The notes beneath the pieces are model-generated. The model saw only the letters and a program-made list of their open reading frames with translations. It searched no databases and was not told the DNA's origin. Source: Cladophialophora immunda (taxonomy: Eukaryota > Ascomycota > Eurotiomycetes > Chaetothyriales > Herpotrichiellaceae). Taken from it: a DNA stretch of 64,000 nucleotides. Positions 11,540-22,484 of the stretch are shown here, piece after piece; the stretch's first letter is position 1; each line of letters starts with the position of its first letter. A program made the translations under genes and the position numbers. Location of the stretch: contig NW_015622541.1 in assembly GCF_000835495.1 (NCBI RefSeq), positions 2,108,001 through 2,172,000 of the forward strand. The letters are read 5' to 3'.

Positions 11540-12223
11540 ATGGGCATCGTAATACGGCCCATCGCCGCAGCAGACATCCCGTCCGCGGTGGAATGCATCC
11601 AACTCGCATTTGCCGATGATCCCTACCATCTGTGGGCCTTTGACTCGGCAAGCTTCAACAAGGAGCGCAACTTTGCCAGTCTCAAGGCCAAATGTGAGTG
11701 GGGGATGCGCCACGCTTTGTTCTTCGTGGCCAAGGATACAGATGACACAGACGGCAGGGTGCTGGGAGTCGGCATGTGGATGAAGCCTCGGAACGTCAAT
11801 CAGAAGCAGAGCTGGGGAGAGTGGATCGACGACTACATCCTCTGGTTCAAGCAGGGGTGGAATCTTGTCCGGTTTCAAGGACGTGGCGGGTTGAGGACGA
11901 ATCGGTATTGGATCTGGAAGCGTGAGCAGGCCGTTGCGCAGTCAGAAATCTGGACCGACCCCGAGGGATACTACTTCTGCAACATCGTGACCGTCAGGCC
12001 CGGCATCCAGGGCAAGGGGATCGGGCGCCAGCTCTTTGAGACCGTCACCGACATGGCCGACAAGGAAGGGCGCCAGTGCTACCTGGAGTCTTCCAAGGAG
12101 AAGCCCAACATTGCAATCTATGAGAAGATGGGCTTTCGGCTGGCCCGCAAGATGGTCTGCGAGGAGGGAGGGGACGTCTGCGACCTCTTCTGCATGGTCA
12201 GGGAGCCACAATCCAAGCCGTGA
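11540..12223 (+). CDS. GNAT-family N-acetyltransferase
   Basis: Single-exon gene of 227 aa starting MGIVIRPIAAADIPSAVECI, the usual first strand and helix of a GNAT fold. Motif A, the acetyl-CoA pyrophosphate loop, is seen near residue 152 as VRPGIQGKGIGRQLFE, matching the R/Q-x-x-G-x-G/A pattern. The C-terminal NIAIYEKMGFRLARK is the standard GNAT motif B. Between residues 85 and 125 is a Trp-rich stretch (SWGEWIDDYILWF) common in fungal GNATs of unknown substrate. Length is normal for the group. The acceptor substrate cannot be predicted. Confidence 0.88.
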   Translation: MGIVIRPIAAADIPSAVECIQLAFADDPYHLWAFDSASFNKERNFASLKAKCEWGMRHALFFVAKDTDDTDGRVLGVGMWMKPRNVNQKQSWGEWIDDYILWFKQGWNLVRFQGRGGLRTNRYWIWKREQAVAQSEIWTDPEGYYFCNIVTVRPGIQGKGIGRQLFETVTDMADKEGRQCYLESSKEKPNIAIYEKMGFRLARKMVCEEGGDVCDLFCMVREPQSKP

Positions 12224-13724
12224 ACCGGGCAGGTCTAGGGGACTTGCCGCTGAAGACATCCCCGCTGAGGTTTGCCGTATCGACAGCACACAATGTCCAT
12301 ACACAAGCACGCTCACTGTCTCCGCCCGCATCTTGTCAAGTAAGCGGCCGTAAGTTCCACCAGCGACGGGGACTAGGGAGGACTTCTGGGCCAAGGTCTC
12401 GCTGTCGTTGGCTCTTTGAACCCGATGTCCAGGGTGTTTCGCCGCAGCGGTGCCTCTGAAATCCTGTTCGTGGGTCTCTTCGATGCAGCCGGTCAATCAT
12501 CCATCGTCACCAGGTGCCCGATCGAGGCGCACTTCGAGAGCTATCTGCCCATGCCTGGCTGACGCAGCAGCAGTAGTCTCTCCCTGATGTTCTCCTGCTC
12601 TCTGGGATGACGCTGCTCAGACTGGCGCCTGACAGCGAAGTAGGTTCGAGCAGTCGCCATTTGCCATGAAGCAGAGTGTGCCCGGAGAACAAGTCGTGCT
12701 TGGAAATGTGGCAAGTCGTCTGCCGAGAAGTTCTCTCGACGAAGCTTTGCGGCGATGATGGATCTGGAGATCCTCAGTCTGCGATAGTCATGGTTGATTA
12801 GCAATTCAAAGCCGAAGTAGCCAGACTGGCTACTGCTTGCAAGGTTTTACTTTTAGTAATCGTTATATCCTGGACGACTTCGGACATTCGAGCGGATGTT
12901 AAGCATGAGACCAGAGCTCTCACGACCATCTCTTGGGTAGTTGTGTCGATAGTCAGGGAGTGCAAAGGGAGAGGGACAAGTTGGTGCGGTTCTGGATCGC
13001 AGAGATGGACTGATCAGCGTATCTCACACCACAGTATACGAGTGCAGGTGTCGAAGTATGAATCCTTTAAGTCACATCCCCGAGCGCCGCAGCGGCACCG
13101 CAACGGTTTCGCCTGGCCTGCATCTAAAATCCGCCTCCAGTGGCCAGGTAAGAGCTGGGCCCCGAAATCTCCAGGCTTGTCGGAATGCGGTAGGTCTTAA
13201 AATCGATTCCCGAGACGCGGAGATAGAGAGCTTGTCGCTTCGTCTCTGAAGCGCTTTGACTGGATGGCGCAGAGGCTGGTTAATTCTCTTCCTGAGGAGG
13301 GGGGGCAGACACGTTACTGGACTGGCCCATGCATCTCCGGGCATCCCTAGATCCCTGTCCCCATCAATACGCCATGGCGACCAACCGCAAGCTGTAGAGA
13401 AGAAAGTTGCATGATGGGTTGCGTAGCTCTGATACTTGCAGATGGAGCTACTGGTGAGGTGGTGCAGCTGCCCGCAGCCCTTTACATCATCGTTAACCCT
13501 GACAAAGACACTTCCAATGCCCGCTCTCACTTCGAGCCCCTCCATGAGGGAGGTATATAATAGTCTTCGTGTGATAAGAATCAGTGCTGAACAATCCCAA
13601 TCTCACTCTCAAATCCCGGCCTCGCCCAGAACAATAGCACCTTTTGTCGGGCAAATCTATGAGCCCCGATTTGATCACCAAGGCTGCCGAACACCTCCAT
13701 CTATCGTCCCTCCTCCCTTCCAAA
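12224..13724. other. Intergenic, acetyltransferase to alcohol dehydrogenase
   Basis: About 1.5 kb without a supported gene. The 3' part is the dehydrogenase promoter with a TATA box at 13554-13560. Open frames here are short and lack family resemblance. Confidence 0.5.
13554..13560 (+). promoter_or_regulatory. TATA box of the alcohol dehydrogenase gene
   Basis: TATATAA lies 165 bases before the ATG at 13725, a normal distance for a fungal core promoter with a leader of about 100-130 bases. Confidence 0.55.
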
Positions 13725-14910
13725 ATGGCCTCCAACCTCCCCAAGGAGTACAAGGTCGGCGTCTTCGAGGCCAAAGGTGAGCCGATCAAGTTCAAGCAGG
13801 TCAAACTGGAGCTGCCCAAGCCGGGGGAGGTATGTCCAATCCTTCCATCATATCAACGTCCCGTTAACACATGCATTCTAGGTCCTAGTCAAGGTCCTTG
13901 CCTGTGGCGTCTGTCACTCGGACCACGCCGTTCGCTTCGGATTGATGGGAAACAGCTTCCCCATTGTCCCCGGTCACGAGATCATCGGTGAGGTCGCCGC
14001 CGTGCCAGATACTGAGAATCGCTGGAAAGTCGGAGACCGCGTGGGAGGACCATGGCACGGTGGCCATGACAACACCTGCGTTTCGTGTCAGCGCGGGCTT
14101 TTCCAGATGTGTGAAAAGGAAGCAATCAACGGAGTCACCAGGGATGGAGTAGGTCTGACTTCGCCGAATACATGCCCTTCTTTGCTGAATCTCTTTTCTC
14201 CAGGGATACGGGGAATATGTCACCTTGAGGACAGAGGCGGTTGTCCGGGTACCCACCGACGTCGACCCAGCCGAGTACTGTCCCGTCCTCTGCGCAGGAG
14301 TGACGGTGTTTAATTGTGAGTTTGCGTTGACACCGTCGCTTGCACCAGTGTGAGAGACTGACTGCACATAGCTTTGCGGCAACAAAAAGTCCTTGCGGGT
14401 TCGCTCGTTGCGGTCCAGGGACTCGGGGGCCTCGGGCACCTTGCGTTGCAGTACGCAAGCAAAATGGGATACAGGACCGTCGCCATCTCCTCGAGCTCTG
14501 ACAAGAAGGAGTTCGCCACTCAGCTGGGGGCACATGAATACATCGACGCATCCCAGGGCGACATTGGCGAACAACTGCAGAAGTTGGGAGGCGCTGCGTG
14601 CATTCTGTTCACCGCGCCCAACGAGAAACTCATTCCTTCGTTGCTCGGTGGACTGGGCCCGTTGGGCAAGCTCATTATCCTGGCAGCATCGGCCCCCGCC
14701 CAGGTGAACACGGCAGCCATGATTTCCAAGGGCCTCAGCATTCAGGCATGGCCCAGCGGTCACGCTCTCGACAGCGAAGAAGCCATTTCCTTTGCCCAAG
14801 TGCACGGGGTGCATGTCATGATTGAGAAATTTCCGCTGGACAAGGCCAACGAAGCCATGGAGAAGATGACCAGCGGCAAGGTTCGGTTCCGAGGCGTGCT
14901 CATCCCATAG
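13725..14910 (+). CDS. Zinc-dependent alcohol dehydrogenase (MDR superfamily)
   Basis: Four exons, 13725-13829, 13882-14148, 14204-14315, 14372-14910, 340 aa. Starts MASNLPKEYKVGVFEAKGEP. Catalytic zinc ligands are seen as CGVCHSD (Cys46) and VPGHEIIG (His67, Glu68). The structural-zinc lobe WHGGHDNTCVSCQRGLFQMC has three Cys instead of four, the first ligand being replaced by Asn/Asp, so this site may be altered; I recall other fungal ADHs with a similar lobe. The NAD(P)-binding Rossmann motif GLGGLG follows. The protein oxidises alcohols or reduces aldehydes in the cytosol; specific substrate unknown. Introns are 52, 55 and 56 bp with good borders. An upstream in-frame extension to 13644 exists, but 13725 gives the family's usual N-terminus. 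Confidence 0.9.
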
Positions 14911-16540
14911 GAGGATGGACAGGAGAGAGAAGTCAAGGGGGTGACTAGATCACTTTCTGACAGTCGCGAGGAGTGTGTATTATGCTAGGGCATGACAGCC
15001 ACAACTTGGATAGTTCCGATGATACCACGATTGCAATCTGCAAGCTCTTTAGATCATTGGCACATCTCCCACATGTACTGCGCAGCGAAACGTGGGCCTG
15101 GGAGTATATTCTCATTCAAGGAAATCACCGTCTCTGCGGGTGATCAGGACATCGATGACGATAATGCGTGACCGCGAGCCTGCAAAGTGGTTGGCAACGC
15201 AGCCGCTCTGGTTGTCGCGGGTTGATTCCCGCACCACGAGACTGCGCCCCTGGCACCCCTGACACCTGCTTCTTCGCCAATCAAATGGCGTGTGTACCTG
15301 GCGATCAGACACTTTCTGCTCCATGTTTTCATCATCCACCGTCGTCCTCAGTATAGCGTCAGGGTCACCCGCGTCGCAGAATGAGCTTGGTCTCCTCCCA
15401 CGATTCGAGCAAGGCCTCATGCCAGCCGCCCCGAACAATGCCGCCCTACCAGCGATGCCCATGCACCATGCAGGAGGGCGCGGTGGTCCAACTTTCTTCA
15501 CAATGACCGGCATCCCCGGAGGCTACTGGCGCTCCCCCAAAGGTGATGGCAACTGAGTCTTGAACCAAACGACGGATCCCCTGTCTCTCGTCTCCTGCGA
15601 AGTTGATGCAAGAGGCCGAGCCTTCCAAATCCCCCTAAAAGATTCTGACCAGACCACAGGAAGCATCCGACAAGACTCAAGAAGCGAGCGGATCCCGCAG
15701 TGGTCTTTCTTCCCCTCCTCAACCCACGCTGCAACGTTTCGCAGTCCCCCGTGAAAGGAACCGCGCTCTCAGCCAAGTCAGAAGAGACGGAGATCTGATA
15801 TAACAACAGGGTGGAACGAACACTTTGCACCGAACTCCTCCTCTCAGCTGTGCACCCTTACCACAGCGTCGGCTGCAACCGGGCTGGATCCGCTCGAGAA
15901 TCCATCGTCGAAGCTTTTACCCTCCTGCGAGGCTGAACGCCTTTGATTGCGATCGGCGGAGATCTGTTGGCATCCCTTACCAGATCATCGTCTCCTAGAT
16001 TACCCTGTCGCATATCCTGGTCGCCGGAAGCTCAAATTGACGTAGGAGGGGCTGTTGATCTTTTGGCGAGCGGATCATAGTGGATGTGAACGTCGCCCTC
16101 GGCTCGGGGACAGTTGCAAGGACACGATCGACAGGCGCCGGCAACGGATCGGACTTTGTTATTGAGGAAGACGTCGTTGTATCGGAGACATTGAGACCAC
16201 CTGGTGCGGCAGGAGTTCACCTGCTGAGACTCTCCTTCACCTCTATCGAATATTTCCTACGAAACCCACGGCGATGCTGGTTCACCCATTCCAGTGACGG
16301 GGACGGCCATGTTGCTTTCTGACACTTCAAATTGATCCAGTCGATTATCCAGTCTTCACTCTTTCTTAGAGTATCCGGAGGTTCCCCTCGAGTAAACCAG
16401 TCATCGACCAGTCACCCTCTAGATTCTGCCGCACACTGTAAACAACACCCAACATTTCATCACAGCTACAGTTGACGAGTCCTCTTTCGAGACACCCACC
16501 TCCATTTACTACCTCTCAATTACAGACACCTGCATTCGCC
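14911..16540. other. Intergenic, dehydrogenase to GPI protein
   Basis: 1.6 kb with no gene that I can support. On the minus strand near 15330-15520 a stretch reads like the C-terminal Cys motif of cutinase/acetylxylan esterases (SFCDAGDP) but with no catalytic core; see rejected items. Confidence 0.4.
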
Positions 16541-17371
16541 ATGGAGTTACGGATACAGTACCAATTGATACTGGCGATCGTTTTCCACGCATTAGTACAG
16601 AGCTCATCCGCCACCGTGTCATTCCCCTCAATCCAAGCGATAATCGGCTTCTCGTCCTCATGTACCCTTGCGTACGACACTCCAGTCAACGACTGCGATC
16701 TAAATGATTTCCAAGGCATCGGAGGAACAGGCACTTGCTCGAACGACTGTCAGTCAAGCCTGGAGGCATCACAGAGATTTGTACAGCGGTTTTGTTCGGG
16801 GGAACAAGCGGACGGAAACTCGTTGATCGGACAGCTTTTCGTCGGGAATGTTGTGGATTTCCTGTGCGGGGACAACAATAGCGGTGGTGCAACAACGGCG
16901 ACGACAACGCAAGGCACGACCGAGGCGACGCAGACTTCTACTTCTGCAGAGACATCGATGAGCATGGCCACTGACACCGCTTCACCAGGAACGAGCGCCA
17001 CCGAGACATCCTCACTACCATCCACGCTTACAACTTCTGTGAGCCAGACTGGATCTGCGAGCAAGACCACTAGTACTAGCAAGGCCGAGAGCACCAAACA
17101 GTCGTCCTCGACATCAACCTCGATGCCAACCTCTATCGAATCGGCAACTTCAACCCTCACGGCCATCTCGTCTTCCTCCAAGAGTTCGAGCGCTTCAACA
17201 GCGACCTCAACAAGCAACACGTCAAACTCGCAAGAGTCGGGTGGAGGCAGTGGTGGGGGCAGTCCCTTCGATGGGACATTCTCTTCGCGTGCTTCTTCAA
17301 ACCCTCTGCAATTACACAGTGCAATATTGGCCTTTGCTGGTTCAGCTCTGCTTTTCATGGCCGTGGGGTGA
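16541..17371 (+). CDS. Ser/Thr-rich GPI-anchored cell-wall protein, Cys-containing head
   Basis: Single exon, 276 aa. MELRIQYQLILAIVFHALV is a signal peptide. The head domain (about 25-110) has six Cys (SSC, NDC, GTC, NDC, RFC, FLC), too few for a standard eight-Cys CFEM domain but of the same small secreted type. Residues about 115-235 are almost only Ser, Thr and Ala, expected to be O-mannosylated. A Gly-rich hinge, then SSRASSN and a hydrophobic end (AILAFAGSALLFMAVG) form a GPI-attachment signal. The protein should end up at the plasma membrane or covalently in the wall. Function of the head is unknown. The frame continues upstream without a better start. Confidence 0.78.
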   Translation: MELRIQYQLILAIVFHALVQSSSATVSFPSIQAIIGFSSSCTLAYDTPVNDCDLNDFQGIGGTGTCSNDCQSSLEASQRFVQRFCSGEQADGNSLIGQLFVGNVVDFLCGDNNSGGATTATTTQGTTEATQTSTSAETSMSMATDTASPGTSATETSSLPSTLTTSVSQTGSASKTTSTSKAESTKQSSSTSTSMPTSIESATSTLTAISSSSKSSSASTATSTSNTSNSQESGGGSGGGSPFDGTFSSRASSNPLQLHSAILAFAGSALLFMAVG

Positions 17372-18132
17372 TGTCGGTCGAAAATTGTCAGGATGAACAG
17401 AAGGGAAGGGAGCATACCTGGTACCCGACTATTCACGAAGAGCGAGTGACTATCCTTTACTTCGATGCATTGCAACGAGGACGATGGTGTGTCCACAAGC
17501 AAAGAAGGACATAATTTCGGTGGGAGGCGCCATCGAGTTGGTTTACGAACATCACTTAATGTCTACACAAAACTCGGCGCAGCAAGCAACAACGAAATAT
17601 CGACGATGACGACCACGAACATGCAATGCAGATGACGGCCGTTACGGAAACGGAGTCAGCTCCAAGCAGGAGCTGTTATTTTGCCTTTTTTCCGTTAGAG
17701 ATGAGCACAAAGGGATGCCAGGGAGAGGCCTATCTGGGATCCGGGATCTTTGATTGGGTTATGTTTTGGGCCAGAGGCACGATTTGGTTTGCAGGGCAAA
17801 GCAAGTTGTCGTCCTCTTTGGGTCTGGACGCGAGACTCGAGATGTGTTGTACGATAACCCGCTCCTGGGACAGAGGGAAGAATGAGCATGTCATGTAATA
17901 TTAGGGAATGAGGCTGGCGCAAGGATGCTGTGAGCAAGAAGCAGCATCGCCGGGCGTCACATCTGGCTAGAAAAGCCCATATTGCCACAATACACAGGAT
18001 CAGAAACGACTATTCTTTGTCCGTGCGATGTTTGTTCGACCAAACCCGTCCTTGCGCTGTAGGAGGCGCAGAAAGAAGACCATCAACCACCCCTATTCAT
18101 CTAAGACAGGCACGAGGGTGAGTTGATCAGAA
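17372..18132. other. Intergenic, convergent 3' regions
   Basis: Spacer between the GPI-protein gene and the small minus-strand gene. I see no coding or repeat signal. Confidence 0.5.
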
Positions 18133-18519
18133 TCACGACAGTCTCAACTGTGCCAGCACCTCTTCGATCCCTCTCTCCACTTCCCTCTGTCTACCCAAGT
18201 CCATGTCCACATCCACTCCTCCCGGGTCTCTCGACTCGTCTCCGCCTCCGTTCCCGGCTTGACCGTTCAGCATGTGCCGGTGCCGCAGCACATTCTCCTC
18301 GAGGTACGCCAGCATCACCCCGCGCGCCTCGCGGTGCTGCCTGCTCTCACGGCCCCAGGTGTGCTCCACGAGCGCGAGGTTGAGCCGGATCGTGGCCAGG
18401 ATGTCCTCGACGTGGGCTGCGTTGGGTTCTGGGCTGGGATTGCATGTCGTCTGTCGGTGTGCGATCGTGGTCGTGGGGTTTGCGGGCTTCGACCCTGAAT
18501 AACCATCCTTCTCTCCCAT
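18133..18519 (-). CDS. Small hypothetical helical protein
   Basis: Single-exon frame of 128 aa starting MGEKDGYSGSKPANP. I do not recognise a family. The middle part (AHVEDILATIRLNLALVEHT and EARGVMLAYLEENVLRHRHML) is amphipathic helix with a regular hydrophobic spacing and looks like selected coding sequence. The N-terminus is Pro/Thr-rich and the C-terminus acidic, ending EVERGIEEVLAQLRLS. No signal peptide or TM. It is divergent from the Clr5-ankyrin gene with under 300 bases between them, so they may share a promoter. An unseen upstream exon is possible. Confidence 0.45.
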   Translation of the reverse strand: MGEKDGYSGSKPANPTTTIAHRQTTCNPSPEPNAAHVEDILATIRLNLALVEHTWGRESRQHREARGVMLAYLEENVLRHRHMLNGQAGNGGGDESRDPGGVDVDMDLGRQREVERGIEEVLAQLRLS

Positions 18520-18681
18520 TCGGCCAACTGACCCCCGTAAGTAATACGAGGTTGCTGCAACAAGATTCTGGGAAGGCGAACTTCGGCGCTAATTATGCAG
18601 AAAGAATCTGGGCACGCAGATTGTGGATGCATCCAATCAGACGCCACCAAGCACCGCTCCCTCCTCGCGGCATCTCGACCG

Positions 18682-18688
18682 TATATTA
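18682..18688 (+). promoter_or_regulatory. TATA-like element before the Clr5-ankyrin gene
   Basis: TATATTAA-type sequence about 130 bases before the ATG at 18817, in the spacer shared with the minus-strand small gene. Confidence 0.4.
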
Positions 18689-18816
18689 AGGCAAGAGTAA
18701 GGCTGCCTCCATTCTATCCCACTTCCAACCTCTACTCCCCGAGAAGTGAAGATTAGACAAACACTGGCCGTCATCCAACCTGCTTCGGCTCATCTTTGTC
18801 TCCCAAGGCCAGCAAG

Positions 18817-21800
18817 ATGCCTAGCTTGAATACCAACGAGGATGCCACCGATCCCGTATGGGATAGCTTCAGAGACACGATTCACTCGTTGTACGTGATT
18901 GAAAACAAGAGTCTCAAAGACGTCATGAGAGAGATGAAGACAAAATATCAATTCACTGCGACGTAAGCCCCAACTACAATCCACCCGGTTCTAGCATTGC
19001 TTTCATGCTAAGTCTGCGTAGTAAGGCGCAATTCGAGCTGCACTTCGACAGATGGAACTTCCGCAAAAACTTGACCAAAGAAGAATGGAGGAGCGTCACA
19101 CACAAGATTCAAAAAAGGAAAAGAGACCACAAAGAGTCCGAGGTGTACATGAATGGGCTACTCATGAACCCAAAGAAAGTCCAGAAAGCCATGTCACGCT
19201 ATGGTTCTGCCTCCGGAATACTTTTTCAAGGTATATACACATTGTTCTCCCTCCGTATACCAGATCACCGCTCATCCAAAAACCCAGCATCATCACCACA
19301 AACGCCAGGGGACATTACCGTTCGTACACCGTTGCCTACTCCTGCGACTCCTGCTGCGGGAGGAATCTCTTCGGCACCTGTCTTCGTCACACCCACGCTA
19401 CCGAATCACACGATCTTTTCAATAAGCTCCCTCCCCTTCGTGCAGTTCAAATCGATAGTCAACATACTAGGTGCGTGCATCCATGGTCATTCTTTCTACG
19501 TGGCTACTAGGCAGGGGACGCCTTGGAACCAAAGGGTTTGTTGACAACAACTACTGAGCCTTTTTCACCCATCTACCTCGGACTTGAAAGAGACCTGCTA
19601 ATCTTGGTCTGTAGAACCTCTGCATGCAAGCAGCCCCGGGAGCAACAGTTCAACATCCGCTCTCAGGCTGCTGGATCTTCAAAAGAGCATTGTTGATCAC
19701 TTCCAGAAAGGCGCAGACAGAGATGACCCTCCGACAGCATTCAGCCGAAACCTCAATGCTTTGATGCCAGAAAATCTGGTTTCCTCCAATACCGCCAATT
19801 TGCAGATGACCTTACCCCAACCCTCATCGCCCGCAGTGGACTTTTTAAATCTCACTCTGTTCATGGCTTCGAACAAGCTCTTTACACAGGATTCGGATAT
19901 CAGCAAAAATCTCTATGGCTGGATCAAACGCCGTTCCAATGTCGGGTTGCTTGAAAGTCTCTTATCTGTTGGCGGTCCGACGGCCGAAGCCCTTGCAGAG
20001 CAGGTTTTCGCTCTCGCGATGGAGGCGGAGGATGCCCCTACCATCAAGAGGATATTAGATTCCGGGCTCAATCCCAACGAGTTGAGATGCTTTGGTATTG
20101 TGGGCCAGGTCACACCGCTTGAACGAGCTTGCGAAATGCGCAGCCTGGAGCTTATACGAGTACTATTGGATGCTGGGGCAGACGTCAACAGCTCATCGCC
20201 AGACGCTGTATCCCCTCTAGGAGGCCTAATTATCGCAATAGGAGAGGGTTGGGATTGTTACCTTGATGACATTAGGTATTGGGACAGCGAGGACATTGAG
20301 CATCCCGACGTCGATGACATTGAGCATCCCGACGGCGATGACATTGAGCTGGTACAAGCTCTACTTCGCGCAGGCGCCAATGTCAATCCCCCCGATGAAT
20401 CCCCACTGAGAGTGGTTGCATCGTCATGCTATCCGAAACTCGTCGATGTCCTTCTTTCCGCAGGGGCAGATCCAAATTTTTCAGCTGGCAGTTCTGGCAC
20501 TACTCCACTCGTTGCGGCAGTACAAAGTAGTGGGCCGATATCCTATATTATCTCAACTGTTCGCCATCTGCTTCAGGCCGGTGCTTATGTGAATGCTACT
20601 ACTTCTGCTAAACATAGTGCATCGAAAAGTGTTCTGGAGGCGGCATTGGACTTTTCCAGCATCGACTTGATCCGAATACTGTTGGAGAAAGGAGCACATA
20701 TTACCGAATTCGCAATGGTCCAAGCCGCGGAAGTGGGCAACTTGGACATCATCAATCTCTTCATCGACTCTTCAGCCCGAGTCACGCAGGAAGCAATCGA
20801 ATGCGCAGCACACAGCGGAGAATGGGAAATATTTCAGCGCCTGCTTGACTCTGCAGAAGAAAGTATGAAGGAAAGCGCCCTCAGTGTTGCCCTTATCGCA
20901 GCTATAGCTCGTGGAGAGACAGAGCGTGTTGAAACTCCACCTATATCTGGCACCAAACTTCGAAGCTCTGTCGAGCTGACTGCGGCAATTGAGGCAGCTG
21001 CTTCTAGGGGAGACATTTCAGTTCTTCGCCTCCTTCTCAGTGATGGGTCGAAACACCGAGCTGCCGCTATCGAGTCTTTAGGTTGCTCTCTCAACTTTGC
21101 CATTGCTGAGGGCAAAGGAGACGTCACTAATTTACTTCTTACAGTTGGTGCAGACATAAACAGCTTGACCACCAAGACGAAGAGAACTCCTCTTTTGGAG
21201 GCACTATGTCAGAAGGATGCTTGTCTTGCACAAAAGCTCTTAGCTGCTGGCGCAGCGGTTAACACGACGACATACCATGAAAGCATGAAGCCCATATGTA
21301 CAACTTCTGCACTGCCAGCAGCAGTGGAATTCGGTCAGCATCCATTGATCCGAGACATAATCGTTGCGGGAGCTGATGTTAACGCGCCTGCGTGGCTAAA
21401 AGGCAAAACGCCACTTACGATAGCAGTCGAGCGTTTTGACACAACCACTATTCAGCTTTTGATCGATGCTGGTGCGGACATTAATGCTTCAGCTGCCAGC
21501 TATTCTGGATATACAGCTCTTTCAGCTGCTGTTCGGAACAATGACATCAGCATGGTCCACTTTCTCCTTGACCTTGGGGCGGACCCGAATGAGCTGTCCT
21601 TGATTGCTGCTCTTGACAAGAGCACAGAGATGATGCAAACACTGCTAACAGCCAGGTTGGCTAGGTATAAACGCTTCTCGGCAGGGTTTGGTTGCCCAAC
21701 ACTGCAGCATGCTATCGCATCATCAAATGCTGTCATGATTGAAACGCTACTATTGAGTGGCGTGGATCCAAACACTATCGTCAGGCTCCATTTTGGAGAA

Positions 21801-22484
21801 AATCAGGATTTTGTCCACTCCTCCGTTAAGTTCCACACGGAGTCTGCCTTTGGAACAGCAATCAGGCTTGACGAGAGCAAGGATCTACGGGTGATACAGA
21901 TGCTCTTGCGCGGCGGTGCGGATCCTAATAAGATCGTGGACGATACTACAGACAATACCGCTCTTCTGTCAGCCATCAGCAAGGGAAGACCGGAACTCGT
22001 TAAAGTGCTAATAGCTGCTGGAGCGGATGTGAATCTGCCACAAGTTGGGCAAACGTCGGCTACGCCGCTGCAGCGGGCAGTTGAACGAGGCAAGCTGGAT
22101 ATTATAGATATCCTCTTGGAGCAAGATGCAGATGTGAACGCACCTCCGTGTGGTCGAAATGGAGCAACTGCGCTTCAATTCGCTGCCATCAAGGGATACA
22201 TCGGCATAGCGACGATGCTGATAGCGAGGGGAGCTGACGTCAACGCTTCGCCCGCGAAGGTTGGAGGGAGAACAGCACTTGAAGGGGCGGCCGAGCATGG
22301 TCGGATCGATATGCTACAGTTCCTCTTGGATGCTGGAGTGCATCTCATCGGAGAAAGCAGTGGACAGTACGCAAGAGCACGAGAGCTGGCTTCGGAGAAT
22401 GGTCACATCGCTGCGAGGCGCCTTCTGGAGGCTCAGTACGCTCAACAGGTGATGGCTATATCACCTAGAGACCACTGGGAATGA
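18817..22484 (+). CDS. Clr5-domain ankyrin-repeat protein
   Basis: Exons 18817-18962, 19022-19230, 19288-19470, 19615-22484 (1135 aa). Residues about 13-80 are a Clr5 domain: WDSFRDTIHSLYVIENKSL, VMREMKTKYQFTAT, then AQFELHFDRWNFRKNL after intron 1. A Pro/Ser/Thr linker follows, then a helical part and from about residue 320 a long ankyrin array with units such as LIRVLLDAGADVNSSS, LVKVLIAAGADVNLP and IATMLIARGADVNASP; I count at least twelve. Clr5 domains are fungal-specific, often fused to ankyrin or NACHT modules, and are thought to bind DNA or protein. The second intron (19231-19287) is 57 bp, free of stops and in frame, so it may be retained. A tandem acidic insert lies at about 20288-20350. 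Role unknown; regulatory or recognition function is inference. Confidence 0.85.
20288..20350 (+). repeat. Tandem duplication inside the ankyrin gene (DIEHPD units)
   Basis: Two near-identical copies of about 27 bases, coding DIEHPDVDD and DIEHPDGDD, followed by a third DIE start. They add an acidic loop in an ankyrin repeat near its start and keep the frame. Confidence 0.8.

Noticed and set aside
15112..15630. Possible cutinase/acetylxylan-esterase relic on the minus strand (SFCDAGDP)
   Set aside because: Only one C-terminal-like motif; no GYSQG nucleophile motif, no signal peptide, and the adjoining pieces lie in different frames.
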